NCBI GenBank assembly: GCA_964451305.1
Contig: CAYVHV010000021.1
Location: 1 to 64,000, forward strand
Length of the DNA stretch: 64,000 bases
Reading direction: 5' to 3'
Origin: SHLQ01 sp964451305
GTDB taxonomy: Bacteria; Actinomycetota; Acidimicrobiia; Acidimicrobiales; SHLQ01
A program made the position numbers and the translations under genes. Of the stretch, positions 1-8,943 are shown one piece after another. Each line of letters starts with the position of its first letter. The stretch's first letter is position 1. The notes under the pieces were generated by a model. That model was given only the letters and a program-made list of their open reading frames with translations, searched no databases and had not been told where the DNA came from.

Positions 1-41
1 CGCGCGAGATGGGCTGCGCTGGATCGAGCGCTGGCGTCTGA

Positions 42-1562
42 TTAGTTGGTGGCGAGCGTGTACGCGAGGTCTGGGATGAACTGACCCGCGGCACCCGCAC
101 AACCGTCTGCTTCTCCGGGTGCTTTGATCCAGAGGTGTGCGTGCACTGAGGCGCTCGGATTGAGCGTTGGGTCGGGTCCGAGTGCTCGCCCGGGCGGGTC
201 GCACCATTCGCCGTTGGCACCGTTGCCGTTGCGGCTGACGTCGATGACCTGTCCAATCCCTGCCGGGTTGCCGAGGGCGTTGAGTACCTGACGTCCGAAG
301 CTCTCTTCGTTCGCGGTGGCGTTGAAGTTCGACACGTTGGTGAAGAACCCGTCGGCGTTGAGCACGCCCACATCGCGAAGCCGGTCGGCCATGTCGTTTG
401 GCGTAACCCAGTTGGAGTGCCCCGCGTCGATGTAGACACGGCACTCATCGCACGATGACTTCAGCGTGGTGACCGCATTGCCGAGAGCCTGGTTGCGTTC
501 GCTTCCGGCGCAGCCGTTCAGCGCAATGGAATCAGGTTCGAGGATGATGATTGCCTCACCGTCTCCGAGACCCGCCGCAAAGCCGTCGATCCATTGCTGA
601 TACGCCGTGAAGTTCGCCGCCCCACCGGCGCTGTGCTGTCCACAGTCGCGGTCGGGGATGTTGAATGCGACCAGGACGGGGATCGCATTCGCCGCGCTGG
701 CTTGTCCAACGTACGTACTCACCGCGGTTCGAATATCACCGCTCCATTCGCCAAACCACTTTCCCGTCGGTTGGTCCGCAACCCGGCTACCGATGACACT
801 CGCTCGCGGATCGCCAGGATTGTTCTGCACCCACTGCGCAGCGATGTTCGCCGGATCGACGAACAGCGTTCCCGCAGCGACGGGACCCTGCGGTGTTGGC
901 GACGATACGGCGCCTTGGGTCGTGGTCGGGGCAACGGGTGCTGGCGCTTGGGTGGTGGACGATCGAGGCGCTTGTGTCGAACTGGTCTGCTGGGACCCGG
1001 TGTTCTGTTGAGTCCCTGTGTTCTGTTGGGACCCTGTGTTCTGCTGCGACGGTGTCCGAGTCGAAGCTGTGCTCGGGGAGTTGTTCGTCACCGGAGTTCT
1101 GGAGGTTGTGTTGTTTCCCACAGCATCGGCCGTTCCAGCCGGTTCTGAGCCCTCGTTACCCACGGTCGGTGTTGGGCGCTCGGACGATTCAGACCGGTCG
1201 GATGTCGCAGCTGCGTCGCTCCCCGCCGAGGCGGAACCGAACAGCTGGCCACCAGGGTCGAACGTCGTTGCTGCGTTTGTCTCATCGTCGACCTCATCGT
1301 CGACACTGCCGCCACTACCTTCGGAATCACTCGAGGTTGTGACGCCGATCGCGGGATCGTCGAGGTCCCTATCTGAGTCGTCGTCCGCGAACGCGAGAGC
1401 CGGTCCGTTGTTCGACCCGGGACTGGCATCGCTCGACGTCGTTGTGACGGCTTCGGTGGATGGCCAAAGAACGAAACCAGTAGCCAAAATGGCCACGAGC
1501 ACGAGGCCGAGCGCTGCACCCACACGCGTGCGCGTCGATAGGAAAGAAACAAGGGAGTCCAT
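42..1562 (-). CDS. secreted glycoside hydrolase family 6 (cellulase-type) protein
   Basis: 506 aa. An N-terminal hydrophobic segment (about residues 13-35) acts as signal peptide or membrane anchor. A long Ser/Thr/Gln-rich low-complexity linker (about 40-225, with repeated QQNTGS units) leads to a C-terminal GH6 catalytic domain (about 229-506). GH6 landmarks are PDRDCGQHSAGGA, ILEPDS (the family's catalytic acid Asp) and EWCDPPGRALG (the Asp usually taken as the base). GH6 enzymes cut beta-1,4-glucan by inversion as endoglucanases or cellobiohydrolases; which applies here cannot be read off. The linker suggests an exported enzyme held away from the cell surface. The gene stands alone and is followed by an oppositely read cytochrome gene beyond the next minus-strand gene. 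A GH1 beta-glucosidase at the other end of the window could take cellobiose further. Confidence 0.9.
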   Translation of the reverse strand: MDSLVSFLSTRTRVGAALGLVLVAILATGFVLWPSTEAVTTTSSDASPGSNNGPALAFADDDSDRDLDDPAIGVTTSSDSEGSGGSVDDEVDDETNAATTFDPGGQLFGSASAGSDAAATSDRSESSERPTPTVGNEGSEPAGTADAVGNNTTSRTPVTNNSPSTASTRTPSQQNTGSQQNTGTQQNTGSQQTSSTQAPRSSTTQAPAPVAPTTTQGAVSSPTPQGPVAAGTLFVDPANIAAQWVQNNPGDPRASVIGSRVADQPTGKWFGEWSGDIRTAVSTYVGQASAANAIPVLVAFNIPDRDCGQHSAGGAANFTAYQQWIDGFAAGLGDGEAIIILEPDSIALNGCAGSERNQALGNAVTTLKSSCDECRVYIDAGHSNWVTPNDMADRLRDVGVLNADGFFTNVSNFNATANEESFGRQVLNALGNPAGIGQVIDVSRNGNGANGEWCDPPGRALGPDPTLNPSASVHAHLWIKAPGEADGCAGAAGQFIPDLAYTLATN

Positions 1563-1657
1563 ACTCCGCTAGTTATCGTTCGGTCCGGGCCAGAACTGTA
1601 GGGCTTGCGCAGGCCGTTTCTTGACCGTTGTGCGCCGCTGCTCTGGTTCAGAGAGGA

Positions 1658-2230
1658 TCAAACAGAATCGCTCGCGTCAGCAGGTTCGAGGCCAGCCCAA
1701 TCCTCAGGATTGTCCTCGACGAGGGTCAAGATGACCTCGCCATCGACGCCATCGACCATTGCAAGCCCACGTTGCTTCGGTGGGGATTCGTTCGAGTAGA
1801 GCAGAATGCGCCATGTCGGCCGGCTGCGAAGTCCGCGCCAAGCCATCTGCGCCGAGGCATGACCGACCGGGAAACCAACAGCCTTGGTTGCCTCGACGAG
1901 CGCATCCTGTTCATCAACAGCTAAGTCCCAGCCGCCTTGAATGTGGTAGAGGCCCACGGCGATCAAGCCGACCGCAGCGAGCGCCACTCCCCCATTGACC
2001 AACGCCGAATCGTCTCCAACAGCGAACCAGTACGCCAGAAGTCCTCCACCGATGAGCAGGTAGAGAATCCCAGGAATCCGTCGCTTGCTGTTGTTTGGGA
2101 ACAGGTATGGCCCAACGAAGTCGGCGGCATTGAGATCATCGGGGAGTTCATCGAAGTACTCCTCGTCTGCGGGCGCACCATCGATCTCGATCGTGCTGTC
2201 GTCGGAGTTCAGATCAGGTGTCGTGCTCAC
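1658..2230 (-). CDS. hypothetical membrane protein, two TM segments
   Basis: 190 aa, family not recognised. An acidic N-terminus (about 1-45) precedes two adjacent hydrophobic helices (about 53-68 and 78-95) and a soluble C-terminal domain (about 100-190). The pair of TM helices with a folded tail suggests a small inner-membrane protein with its C-terminal domain on one face. The GTG start is favoured because a TACGCT hexamer lies exactly six bases upstream, as expected for a leaderless transcript. It is divergent from the cytochrome c gene. No function is assigned. Confidence 0.7.
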   Translation of the reverse strand: MSTTPDLNSDDSTIEIDGAPADEEYFDELPDDLNAADFVGPYLFPNNSKRRIPGILYLLIGGGLLAYWFAVGDDSALVNGGVALAAVGLIAVGLYHIQGGWDLAVDEQDALVEATKAVGFPVGHASAQMAWRGLRSRPTWRILLYSNESPPKQRGLAMVDGVDGEVILTLVEDNPEDWAGLEPADASDSV

Positions 2231-2242
2231 ACCTTCAGCGTA
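2231..2242 (-). promoter_or_regulatory. leaderless-type -10 element for the 1658-2230 gene
   Basis: On the minus strand TACGCT (2242-2237) is followed by six bases (GAAGGT) and then GTG. This puts the predicted transcription start on the start codon. The GAAGGT could also act as a weak ribosome binding site. Confidence 0.45.
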
Positions 2243-2320
2243 TTAGGACCCTCTCAAAGACGTGCGATCGGCCAGAAATAAGGCTTGAGTTCGTTCCCGA
2301 TCATGCCGACGACGTCAGAT

Positions 2321-3166
2321 ATGCAAAAGTCTCGTCTCCTGACGGTCCTACTTTCGCTAACCCTGCTCGCTGCTGCATGTGGGCGGAACGGCGGAACGGT
2401 CTTCGTCGCGAGCTCATCGGACACGATCGAGACACTCGCTGCAGAAGAGCTCGACAATGCCCCAGCTGACGTTCTCGCCTTTGCCCAGGAGCAGAACGAT
2501 CCTTCCACCGATGCCTCATCGTCGACCTCTCAGGAGCGTGGCAACGATTCTTCTCCAAACCCGAGGTCGAACCCGACCGCAACCCCAACGCCATCACCGT
2601 CGACCGCCGCAACGTCCCCCGGCGCAAATAGCGCACTGACTACAGCACCCCCGACGAACGGATCGAGTGCGCAGTCGACCGCCCCGCAATCGGCCACATC
2701 ACCATCGTCAACCCCATCGTCGTCGAGCACCGTCCCCACCTCCGGAGAATCGAGCACGTCATCGACGAGTTCAACGACGCCGACCAGCACGACCACAACA
2801 CCAGCGGGCGCGACGTCCACAAGCACGAGTTCCACGACGAGTACCACGTCGACCAGCACGACCTCATCGACGACGAGTACGACCTCGACCACGAGCACGA
2901 CCTCAACGACCAGCACGACGTCGACGACGAGCACGCTTCCGAGCCCTGACGGCGCTGCCCTCTTTCAGAGCAATTGCTCGTCATGTCATGGCGCCGATGG
3001 CACCGCCAACGACCGGGTGAACCTTCAGAGCCTCAACTGGACAGATGAGCGCTTCGCTGAAGCGATCACCTTTGGAACGTCCAACTTTCAGATGCCTTCG
3101 TTCGCCGGAATTCTGAGCCCCGAAGAGATCGACGCTGTCGCCGCATATGTCAACAGCCTCAACTGA
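2321..3166 (+). CDS. lipoprotein with C-terminal c-type cytochrome domain
   Basis: 281 aa from the ATG chosen here. An upstream in-frame TTG at 2285 and ATG at 2303 would only lengthen the signal peptide n-region. The signal peptide ends in a lipobox (LAAAC, lipidated Cys20). A 180-residue Ser/Thr/Pro linker follows, with runs of TTS tripeptides. The last 75 residues form a small cytochrome c domain: haem-binding CSSCH, then FQMPSF whose Met is the likely distal ligand, and the C-terminal helix EEIDAVAAYVNSL typical of mono-haem class I cytochromes. It probably shuttles electrons on the outer face of the membrane. No oxidase genes lie nearby, so its partner is unknown. Confidence 0.85.
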   Translation: MQKSRLLTVLLSLTLLAAACGRNGGTVFVASSSDTIETLAAEELDNAPADVLAFAQEQNDPSTDASSSTSQERGNDSSPNPRSNPTATPTPSPSTAATSPGANSALTTAPPTNGSSAQSTAPQSATSPSSTPSSSSTVPTSGESSTSSTSSTTPTSTTTTPAGATSTSTSSTTSTTSTSTTSSTTSTTSTTSTTSTTSTTSTTSTLPSPDGAALFQSNCSSCHGADGTANDRVNLQSLNWTDERFAEAITFGTSNFQMPSFAGILSPEEIDAVAAYVNSLN

Positions 3167-3207
3167 TCGTCCCGCGCAGTGGGTTGCTTACCCCGCCGTG
3201 TGCAGGC

Positions 3208-3750
3208 TCAAGCCCATGCCGCCGATAGCCGACTCCAGGTATCGGACAGGCTCTCGGGAAGGACGCGAGCCTCGGCAACGCTCGTGAGAAAGTTGGTATC
3301 TCCCGACCACCGCGGAAGCACATGGACGTGCATATGGTCAGGGACACCAGCACCCGACGCTCGCCCAAGGTTCATCCCGACGTTCACCCCTTCGGGCTGG
3401 TACTCAGACTTCACGGCCCGCACACCCATCCGAACGCCATCCCACAGCTCGCGATAGGTCTCATCGTCGAGATCCTCGAGGTTCTGGACCGCAACCTTCG
3501 GCAACACCATGAGATGACCGGAGGTATAGGGGTACGCGTTGAGCAACGCAAAGCACCGCTCGCCGCGCCACAGGATGTAGGTGGTTGCATCGCCGAGCCC
3601 GGATTGTTCGATCCCTTCGAACAACGAGAGGCCACCCACGTGACCTTTGGAACGCTCGTCGTCATCGGCGAGGATGTACGGAATTCGCCACCCCGCCCAG
3701 AGACGAGCCATCTGTTCACGCCCGGAGAGGGTGTTGTCAAGCTCGGACAT
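3208..3750 (-). CDS. HIT family protein, Ap4A phosphorylase-like
   Basis: 180 aa. The histidine triad is HMHVHVLPRW (about residues 138-147), preceded by the nucleotide-binding features FALLNAYPYTSGHLMVLP and NLGRASGAGVPDHMHVH. In Mycobacterium tuberculosis the HIT protein directly after thrS (Rv2613c) is an Ap4A phosphorylase. Length, motif and position match, so the same role is likely (cleaving diadenosine tetraphosphate made as a by-product of aminoacyl-tRNA synthetases). The ATG begins three bases after the thrS stop, implying co-transcription and translational coupling. Confidence 0.88.
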   Translation of the reverse strand: MSELDNTLSGREQMARLWAGWRIPYILADDDERSKGHVGGLSLFEGIEQSGLGDATTYILWRGERCFALLNAYPYTSGHLMVLPKVAVQNLEDLDDETYRELWDGVRMGVRAVKSEYQPEGVNVGMNLGRASGAGVPDHMHVHVLPRWSGDTNFLTSVAEARVLPESLSDTWSRLSAAWA

Positions 3751-3753
3751 GCA

Positions 3754-5718
3754 CTAACGCTTTAACTCGATATCTTCTGCGAGTCGAGCGGCGAAGTCAT
3801 CGACCGACACATCCCGTTCGACATCTTTGACGCCCCGGATATTTAGTCCGACCGTGTTCGCTGCAACATCGTCATCTCCAACGACGAGAACATACGGCGT
3901 CTTGTCGACTTTGGCGGTTCGAACCCGTTTGCCAAGCGGATCGGTCGCCGCATCGACCTGCACTCGGAAACCATCGCCCTTCAAGCGATCGGCGAGTTCG
4001 TACGCGTAGTCCTCGTGGACTTCAGCGACGGGCAGGATCCTCGCTTGGACCGGAGCCAGCCACGCAGGGAAATTACCGGCATAGTGCTCGATGAGCACAC
4101 CGAAGAACCGCTCGATCGAACCCATCAGGGCACGGTGGATCATGACCGGACGCTTGCGATTTCCATCGGCGTCGACGTACTCGAGTTCGAATCGTTCGGG
4201 AAGGTTGAAGTCGAGCTGGATCGTCGAAAGTTGCCACTCTCGACCAATGGCATCGCGCACATCCACATCGATCTTGGGACCGTAGAAGGCGCCGCCGCCT
4301 TCGTCGACGACATAGTCCAAGCCGTGTTTATCGAGCGCTGCCCGCAGACCTTCGGTTGCCGAATCCCAGATCTCGTCGTCGCCAACAGCTTTTTCGACAG
4401 GGCGCGTGGACAGCTTCGCTTGGAACTCATCAAACCCAAAAGCCCGCAGCACCGACAACACAAAGTCGAGGAGTGACTCGAGCTCGTCCTGGATCATCTC
4501 GCGCGTCACGAAGATATGACTGTCGTCTTGGGTAAAGCCGCGGCTTCGCATCAAACCATGAACCGCTCCGGAGAGCTCGTAGCGATACACCGTGCCGAGC
4601 TCGAAAATCCGCTTCGGTAGATCCCGATAGGAGCGCTGATCGCTCTTGTAGATCATCACGTGGAACGGACAGTTCATGGGCTTCGGGTAGTACGTCGCTC
4701 CATCGAGTTCCATCGGCGGATACATACCGTCGGCGTAAAAATCGAGATGACCTGAGGTCTCCCACAACACCGACTTGGCGATGTGTGGACTGAACGCAAA
4801 GTCGTAGCCACCGTTCTCGTGACGTTCGCGGCTGTAGTCCTCCATGAGCTTGCGGATCAGGGCGCCCTTTGGGTGCCACACCGAGAGGCCGGGGCCCAGT
4901 TCATCGGGCCACGACACGAGGTCGAGTTCTTGGGCCAGCTTGCGGTGATCTCGCTTCTCCGCTTCCTCGAGGCGATGCAGGTGCGTCTTGAGGTCTTTCT
5001 TGGTCGCCCATACCGTGCCGTAGATGCGTTGGAGCATCGGCCGTTTCTCATCGCCACGCCAGTAGGCGCCAGCGACCTTCATCAGCTTGAAGTGTTCCAG
5101 CTTGCCGGTGCTCGGGACGTGTGGACCCGTACACATGTCGATGAACGATTCTGAGTTCTGGTAGTAGCTGACCGTGTCGCCACTGAGCTCGCCAGCGTCC
5201 TCCGACGCCATTGCACCGCTTCGAACATTCTCGATGATCTCGAGTTTGTATGGCTCGTTCTTGAACAGCTCCATCGCGTCTTCGATGGAGCATTCGTGGC
5301 GGTCGAATGGTTGATCGGCCTCTGCGAGTTCGTGCATGCGCTGCTCGACAGCGTCAAGATCGTCGTTCGAAAGCGTCTTCCCATCGGGGAAATCGAAGTC
5401 GTAGTAGAAGCCGTGCTCGATCGGCGGGCCGATAGCGAAGCGCGCTCCGGGATGAAGATCCACGATTGCTTGAGCCATCAGGTGCGCGGTCGAATGGCGA
5501 ATCGTTTGAAGGCCGGCTGGATCCTTGGCCGTGACGAGCGAGACTTCGGCACCGTCTGGCAACGGCACATCGAGGTCGACTTCGGTTCCATCGACAACGG
5601 CGATCAGGGCAGCTTTTGCCAGCCCCGGACCGATATCGGCAGCGAGGTCGGCCGCAGTAGATCCTTCTGCCAGCTCACGATTCGAACCATCGGGCAGGGA
5701 CACGGTGATAGCGCTCAT
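3754..5718 (-). CDS. thrS: threonine--tRNA ligase
   Basis: 654 aa, full length for bacterial ThrRS. Order: TGS domain (about 1-60), tRNA second additional (editing) domain, class II catalytic core, anticodon-binding domain (about 545-654). Core landmarks include MNCPFHVMIYKSDQRSYRDLP, the motif 2 region FELGTVYRYELSG and motif 3 around MIHRALMGSIERF. It charges tRNA-Thr and proofreads Ser-tRNA-Thr. No T-box leader is apparent in the short upstream region. First gene of a two-gene unit with the HIT protein. Confidence 0.98.
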   Translation of the reverse strand: MSAITVSLPDGSNRELAEGSTAADLAADIGPGLAKAALIAVVDGTEVDLDVPLPDGAEVSLVTAKDPAGLQTIRHSTAHLMAQAIVDLHPGARFAIGPPIEHGFYYDFDFPDGKTLSNDDLDAVEQRMHELAEADQPFDRHECSIEDAMELFKNEPYKLEIIENVRSGAMASEDAGELSGDTVSYYQNSESFIDMCTGPHVPSTGKLEHFKLMKVAGAYWRGDEKRPMLQRIYGTVWATKKDLKTHLHRLEEAEKRDHRKLAQELDLVSWPDELGPGLSVWHPKGALIRKLMEDYSRERHENGGYDFAFSPHIAKSVLWETSGHLDFYADGMYPPMELDGATYYPKPMNCPFHVMIYKSDQRSYRDLPKRIFELGTVYRYELSGAVHGLMRSRGFTQDDSHIFVTREMIQDELESLLDFVLSVLRAFGFDEFQAKLSTRPVEKAVGDDEIWDSATEGLRAALDKHGLDYVVDEGGGAFYGPKIDVDVRDAIGREWQLSTIQLDFNLPERFELEYVDADGNRKRPVMIHRALMGSIERFFGVLIEHYAGNFPAWLAPVQARILPVAEVHEDYAYELADRLKGDGFRVQVDAATDPLGKRVRTAKVDKTPYVLVVGDDDVAANTVGLNIRGVKDVERDVSVDDFAARLAEDIELKR

Positions 5719-5825
5719 AGGTATGCAAGGCTATCTGCTCTACGAGCGGTGCCAGAGCCTTTCTGCAACGGGCCGCCTCGCCCATCGACGCGTCGAGCGT
5801 TAGGCTGCGTCGACGGCGCGTCGAG

Positions 5826-5830
5826 AAGGA
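5826..5830 (+). promoter_or_regulatory. ribosome binding site deciding the RTX gene start
   Basis: AAGGA ends six bases before the ATG at 5837. This favours that ATG over the in-frame TTG immediately upstream at 5834. Confidence 0.6.
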
Positions 5831-5836
5831 ACTTTG

Positions 5837-6874
5837 ATGACGAAGAACAAGCGTTGGATGTTCGTGGCAGCCACTGTGGCCATGCTTGCATCGCTGCTGA
5901 CCACGACACCCCTCGGAGCGCAGGAAACCTGCCTCGGCAGGACCCCCACGATCATTTCCAATGATGCGGTGATTACAGGCACGCCTGGCAACGACGTCAT
6001 CCTCGCTGGTGATGGCGACAACCGAATCGAAGGACTCGGCGGCAACGACCGAATCTGTGGTCGCGCCGGGGCCGACGTCATCCTCGGTGGTACCGGCGTC
6101 GACGTCATTCGAGCGGGCGGCGGAGCCGACCAGATCTTTGCTGGCGACGGAAACGACGTCGTGTTCGGCGGCTGGGGCAACGACACCATCAACGGAGGCG
6201 ATGGAGACGATCGCATCAGTGGCGAACAAAATCAGGACACGATCAACGGCGGCGCCGGCGACGACGATCTCCGGGGCAACTTCGGTATCGACTTCATCAA
6301 CGGCGGGGATGGAAACGACTTCATCAACGCCGGATTCGGCCGAGACGAGATCTTCGGTGGTGCTGGCGACGACATCATCAACGGCCAGGAGTATTCCGAC
6401 GTCATCGACGGTGGTTCCGGTAACGACACGATCAACGGAGGACCTGGCCCCGACGACATCATCGGCGGCGCCGGCAATGACATCATCAGCGGCAACGGTG
6501 GAGACGACTTCCTGTTGGGAGACGATGGTCGACAATTCGACGAGACGGGAACAAACACCGAGCATCCCGGCGGTGACGACACCATCAACGGAGGACCGGG
6601 CAATGACTACCTCGGTGGTGAGGGCGGCAACGACATCCTCAATGGTCAGCAAGATCTCGATGTCATCGATGGCTTCTGGGGAAACGACACGCTTAACGGC
6701 AACCTCGGGGCTGATCTACTGAGCGGTGGCACCGGAAGCGACAGCCTCACGGGTGGCAGCGGTACCGACCGGTGTTGGCCAGAACTCGTGATCATCAACG
6801 CTGGCTCTTCCTCTCCAACCAACAGCGGTGACCGCACGGCGAGCTGCGAGCAGATCAATCCAGTCCTGAACTAG
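5837..6874 (+). CDS. secreted RTX-type calcium-binding repeat protein
   Basis: 345 aa. Signal peptide 1-28 (MTKNKRWMFVAATVAMLASL..., likely cut after LGA). Nearly all the mature protein is glycine-rich nonapeptide repeats (GGxGNDxIxG style, well over a dozen from about residue 50 to 310), which form a Ca2+-bound parallel beta-roll. No catalytic domain is present. Cys residues bracket the array: one at the mature N-terminus (ETCLGRTP), one in an early repeat (DRICGR) and a C-terminal pair (DRCW...ASC). The same layout is seen in the tail of the subtilase at 31555-33741. Role unknown; extracellular structural or adhesive function is plausible. Confidence 0.88.
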   Translation: MTKNKRWMFVAATVAMLASLLTTTPLGAQETCLGRTPTIISNDAVITGTPGNDVILAGDGDNRIEGLGGNDRICGRAGADVILGGTGVDVIRAGGGADQIFAGDGNDVVFGGWGNDTINGGDGDDRISGEQNQDTINGGAGDDDLRGNFGIDFINGGDGNDFINAGFGRDEIFGGAGDDIINGQEYSDVIDGGSGNDTINGGPGPDDIIGGAGNDIISGNGGDDFLLGDDGRQFDETGTNTEHPGGDDTINGGPGNDYLGGEGGNDILNGQQDLDVIDGFWGNDTLNGNLGADLLSGGTGSDSLTGGSGTDRCWPELVIINAGSSSPTNSGDRTASCEQINPVLN

Positions 6875-6895
6875 TCGAGACCGCCTACGGACGGG

Positions 6896-8035
6896 TTAGA
6901 GAACGACACCGAGTAATGCAGCGGCCTCGCTGACACCGCCGCCCGAGCGCGCTGCCTCATCCAACATGGTGAGCGCTCCGGGAACATCCAGATCGTTGTC
7001 GAGACACCGACGAACGTCGGCGAGACCAGGACGAACGTCGGCGAGCGTTCCGGAACCGCTTCCGGCTGACCGCCATAGCTCGAGACGGTCTGTTGCGTCG
7101 ACCAGAAGCTCGTCCGACCACGTCCATTCGGTAGACCGGTAATGCTGGGACATCACCGCAAGGCGGACCGCCATCGGGTCAAAAACCGCAAGTAGGTCCT
7201 TCACGAAGACGAGGTTGCCCGTCGACTTGCTCATTGGCTCACCGCGCAAGTGAACGCACGACTGGTGCATCCAATGTCCGACAGGCGATTCGCCAGACGC
7301 ATTGAGTTGCGCGGAGCAAAATTCGTGATGTGGATACACCAGATCACATCCGCCACCGTGCAGATCGATCGCCCCAAGCTCGCGAACGGACAGTGCAGTG
7401 CATTCGACGTGCCACCCGGGACGACCACTGCCCCACGGCGCTTCCCACGATGGTTCGTCATCGGCCGATGGTTGCCAGAGGACGGTGTCGAGCGGGTGCT
7501 CTTTGCGAGCGTCTGTGGGCTCCTCGCCTCGAAGCTCGCCGATCGTTCTCATATCGACCCGGCTGTACTGGCTTATCGAACCAAAGGACTCGGACGCTTG
7601 ATGACGGAAGTACACCCAGCCGTCCACCTCATATGCCTGATCGGCGCTCAAGAACCGCGAAATCGTCCCTCGAATATCGGGGATTGCTGACGTGGCCCGT
7701 GGTTCACTCCACGGTTCGAGCACGCCGAGCGCGGACAGGTCCGAGTCGAACTGTCGCTTCTGACCAAACGCCAGATCGAGATAGTTGACACCGTCGCGTC
7801 GGGCCCGCTCAAACAGGTCGTTGTCGATGTCGGTGATGTTGCGGACCATACGTACATCGACATCGAGGTCCAGCAACCGACGATGCAAGATGTCGTAGGT
7901 GACATAGGTTGCGGCGTGACCGATGTGCGTGGCGTCATACGGGGTGATTCCGCAGACGTAGATTCGAGCCACCGAGCCTGGGGCGAACGACGAGATGGCG
8001 CCCGAAGCAGTGTCGAACAATCGAAGTTCACCCAT
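6896..8035 (-). CDS. mshC: cysteine:GlcN-inositol ligase MshC (mycothiol synthesis)
   Basis: 379 aa, somewhat shorter than typical MshC (about 410). It belongs to the class I cysteinyl-tRNA synthetase family but lacks the anticodon domain. MshC landmarks: YVCGITPYDATHIGHAATYV (HIGH region, zinc Cys), GWHVECTALS, HGGGCDLVYPHHE (zinc ligands) and PMSKSTGN, where Pro replaces the Lys of the usual KMSKS. It joins cysteine to GlcN-Ins in mycothiol biosynthesis, an actinobacterial trait. TAGCGT lies six bases before the ATG, so the mRNA is probably leaderless. Divergent from fabI. Confidence 0.9.
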   Translation of the reverse strand: MGELRLFDTASGAISSFAPGSVARIYVCGITPYDATHIGHAATYVTYDILHRRLLDLDVDVRMVRNITDIDNDLFERARRDGVNYLDLAFGQKRQFDSDLSALGVLEPWSEPRATSAIPDIRGTISRFLSADQAYEVDGWVYFRHQASESFGSISQYSRVDMRTIGELRGEEPTDARKEHPLDTVLWQPSADDEPSWEAPWGSGRPGWHVECTALSVRELGAIDLHGGGCDLVYPHHEFCSAQLNASGESPVGHWMHQSCVHLRGEPMSKSTGNLVFVKDLLAVFDPMAVRLAVMSQHYRSTEWTWSDELLVDATDRLELWRSAGSGSGTLADVRPGLADVRRCLDNDLDVPGALTMLDEAARSGGGVSEAAALLGVVL

Positions 8036-8069
8036 GGTCGCACGCTAACGGAACGAGCGGCTCATACAA
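8036..8069 (-). promoter_or_regulatory. mshC promoter (leaderless)
   Basis: Minus strand: TTGTAT (-35-like, 8069-8064), 16 bases, TAGCGT (-10, 8047-8042), six bases, ATG. This is the best complete -35/-10 pair among the leaderless-type promoters of the window. Confidence 0.5.
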
Positions 8070-8141
8070 CACCCCTGTGCGTGGCATCGACACTGAAACG
8101 GGCCGGTTCGGTCGATTGAGGCGGTCCGGCCCTCGGCCTAC

Positions 8142-8147
8142 TAGTCT
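8142..8147 (+). promoter_or_regulatory. fabI -10 element (leaderless-type)
   Basis: TAGTCT ends seven bases before the fabI ATG at 8155. A GATTGAGG stretch upstream is the only weak -35 candidate. Confidence 0.4.
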
Positions 8148-8154
8148 CCCGCAG

Positions 8155-8922
8155 ATGGGAATCCTTGAAGGCAAGAACGTTTTGATCACCGGCGTCCTCA
8201 CCGACTCGTCGCTGGCATTTGGTATTGCACAACTCGCCCAACGCGAGGGTGCCAACATCATCTTGACCGGGGCTGGTCGTGGGTTGAGTTTGACCAAGCG
8301 AACCGCCCGCAAGTTCGACACCGAACCCGATGTTCTCGAGTTCGACGTCACCGACCCCGAACACGTTGCGACCGTTCGCTCCGAACTCGAATCGGCGTGG
8401 GGGCACGTCGACGCTGCGCTACATGCGATCGGCTTCGCTCCAGAAGCCTGCCTCGGCGATGATTTCATGGCCGCCACTTGGGATGACGTCAAGGTCGCTC
8501 TCGAGATTTCGGCCTACAGCTACAAGACGCTCGCTGAGGTCGTCGCTCCTCTGATGAGCAACGGCGGGTCGGTCGTCGGGCTGGACTTCGATGCCACGGT
8601 TTCGTGGCCTGCATACAACTGGATGGGAGTCGCGAAGGCAGCGTTGGAATCGACCAACCGCTACCTCGCAAAGACGCACGGGCCGGACAACATCCGATTC
8701 AACCTCGTCGCTGCTGGCCCAATCCGCACCGTTGCGGCGAAGTCGATCCCTGCGTTCGCGAAGTTCGAGGACGTATGGGACGAACGCGCGCCGCTCGGTT
8801 GGGATGTGCGCGACTCATCCGGTGTCGCGAAGTCGACCGTTGCATTGATGAGCGACTGGTTCCCCGCTACGACGGGATCGATGATTCATGTCGATGGCGG
8901 CTACAACATCATGGGCGCCTAG
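8155..8922 (+). CDS. fabI: enoyl-[acyl-carrier-protein] reductase (NADH), InhA/FabI type
   Basis: 255 aa from the ATG at 8155. An in-frame start further upstream would add 26 non-conserved residues. The short-chain dehydrogenase fold begins with GILEGKNVLITGVLTDSSLAFG, the FabI-type nucleotide site. The active-site stretch YNWMGVAKAALES matches InhA (catalytic Tyr and Lys), and NLVAAGPIRTVAAKSIP and DWFPATTGSMIHVDGGYNIMG are also InhA-like. It carries out the last reduction of each fatty acid elongation cycle. It is 21 bases upstream of the RmlD-like gene on the same strand. Confidence 0.95.
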   Translation: MGILEGKNVLITGVLTDSSLAFGIAQLAQREGANIILTGAGRGLSLTKRTARKFDTEPDVLEFDVTDPEHVATVRSELESAWGHVDAALHAIGFAPEACLGDDFMAATWDDVKVALEISAYSYKTLAEVVAPLMSNGGSVVGLDFDATVSWPAYNWMGVAKAALESTNRYLAKTHGPDNIRFNLVAAGPIRTVAAKSIPAFAKFEDVWDERAPLGWDVRDSSGVAKSTVALMSDWFPATTGSMIHVDGGYNIMGA

Positions 8923-8943
8923 CCGGAGCGTTCCATCAATCTC

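Noticed and set aside
5719..5836. T-box or attenuator before thrS
   Set aside because: Only about 120 bases separate thrS from the divergent RTX gene, and no T-box sequence or terminator is seen.
5675..6652. 325-codon open frame antisense to the RTX gene
   Set aside because: Its repetitive Val/Asp/Ala-rich product is the shadow of the Gly-Asn-Asp repeats on the plus strand; the plus-strand protein has signal peptide and ribosome binding site.
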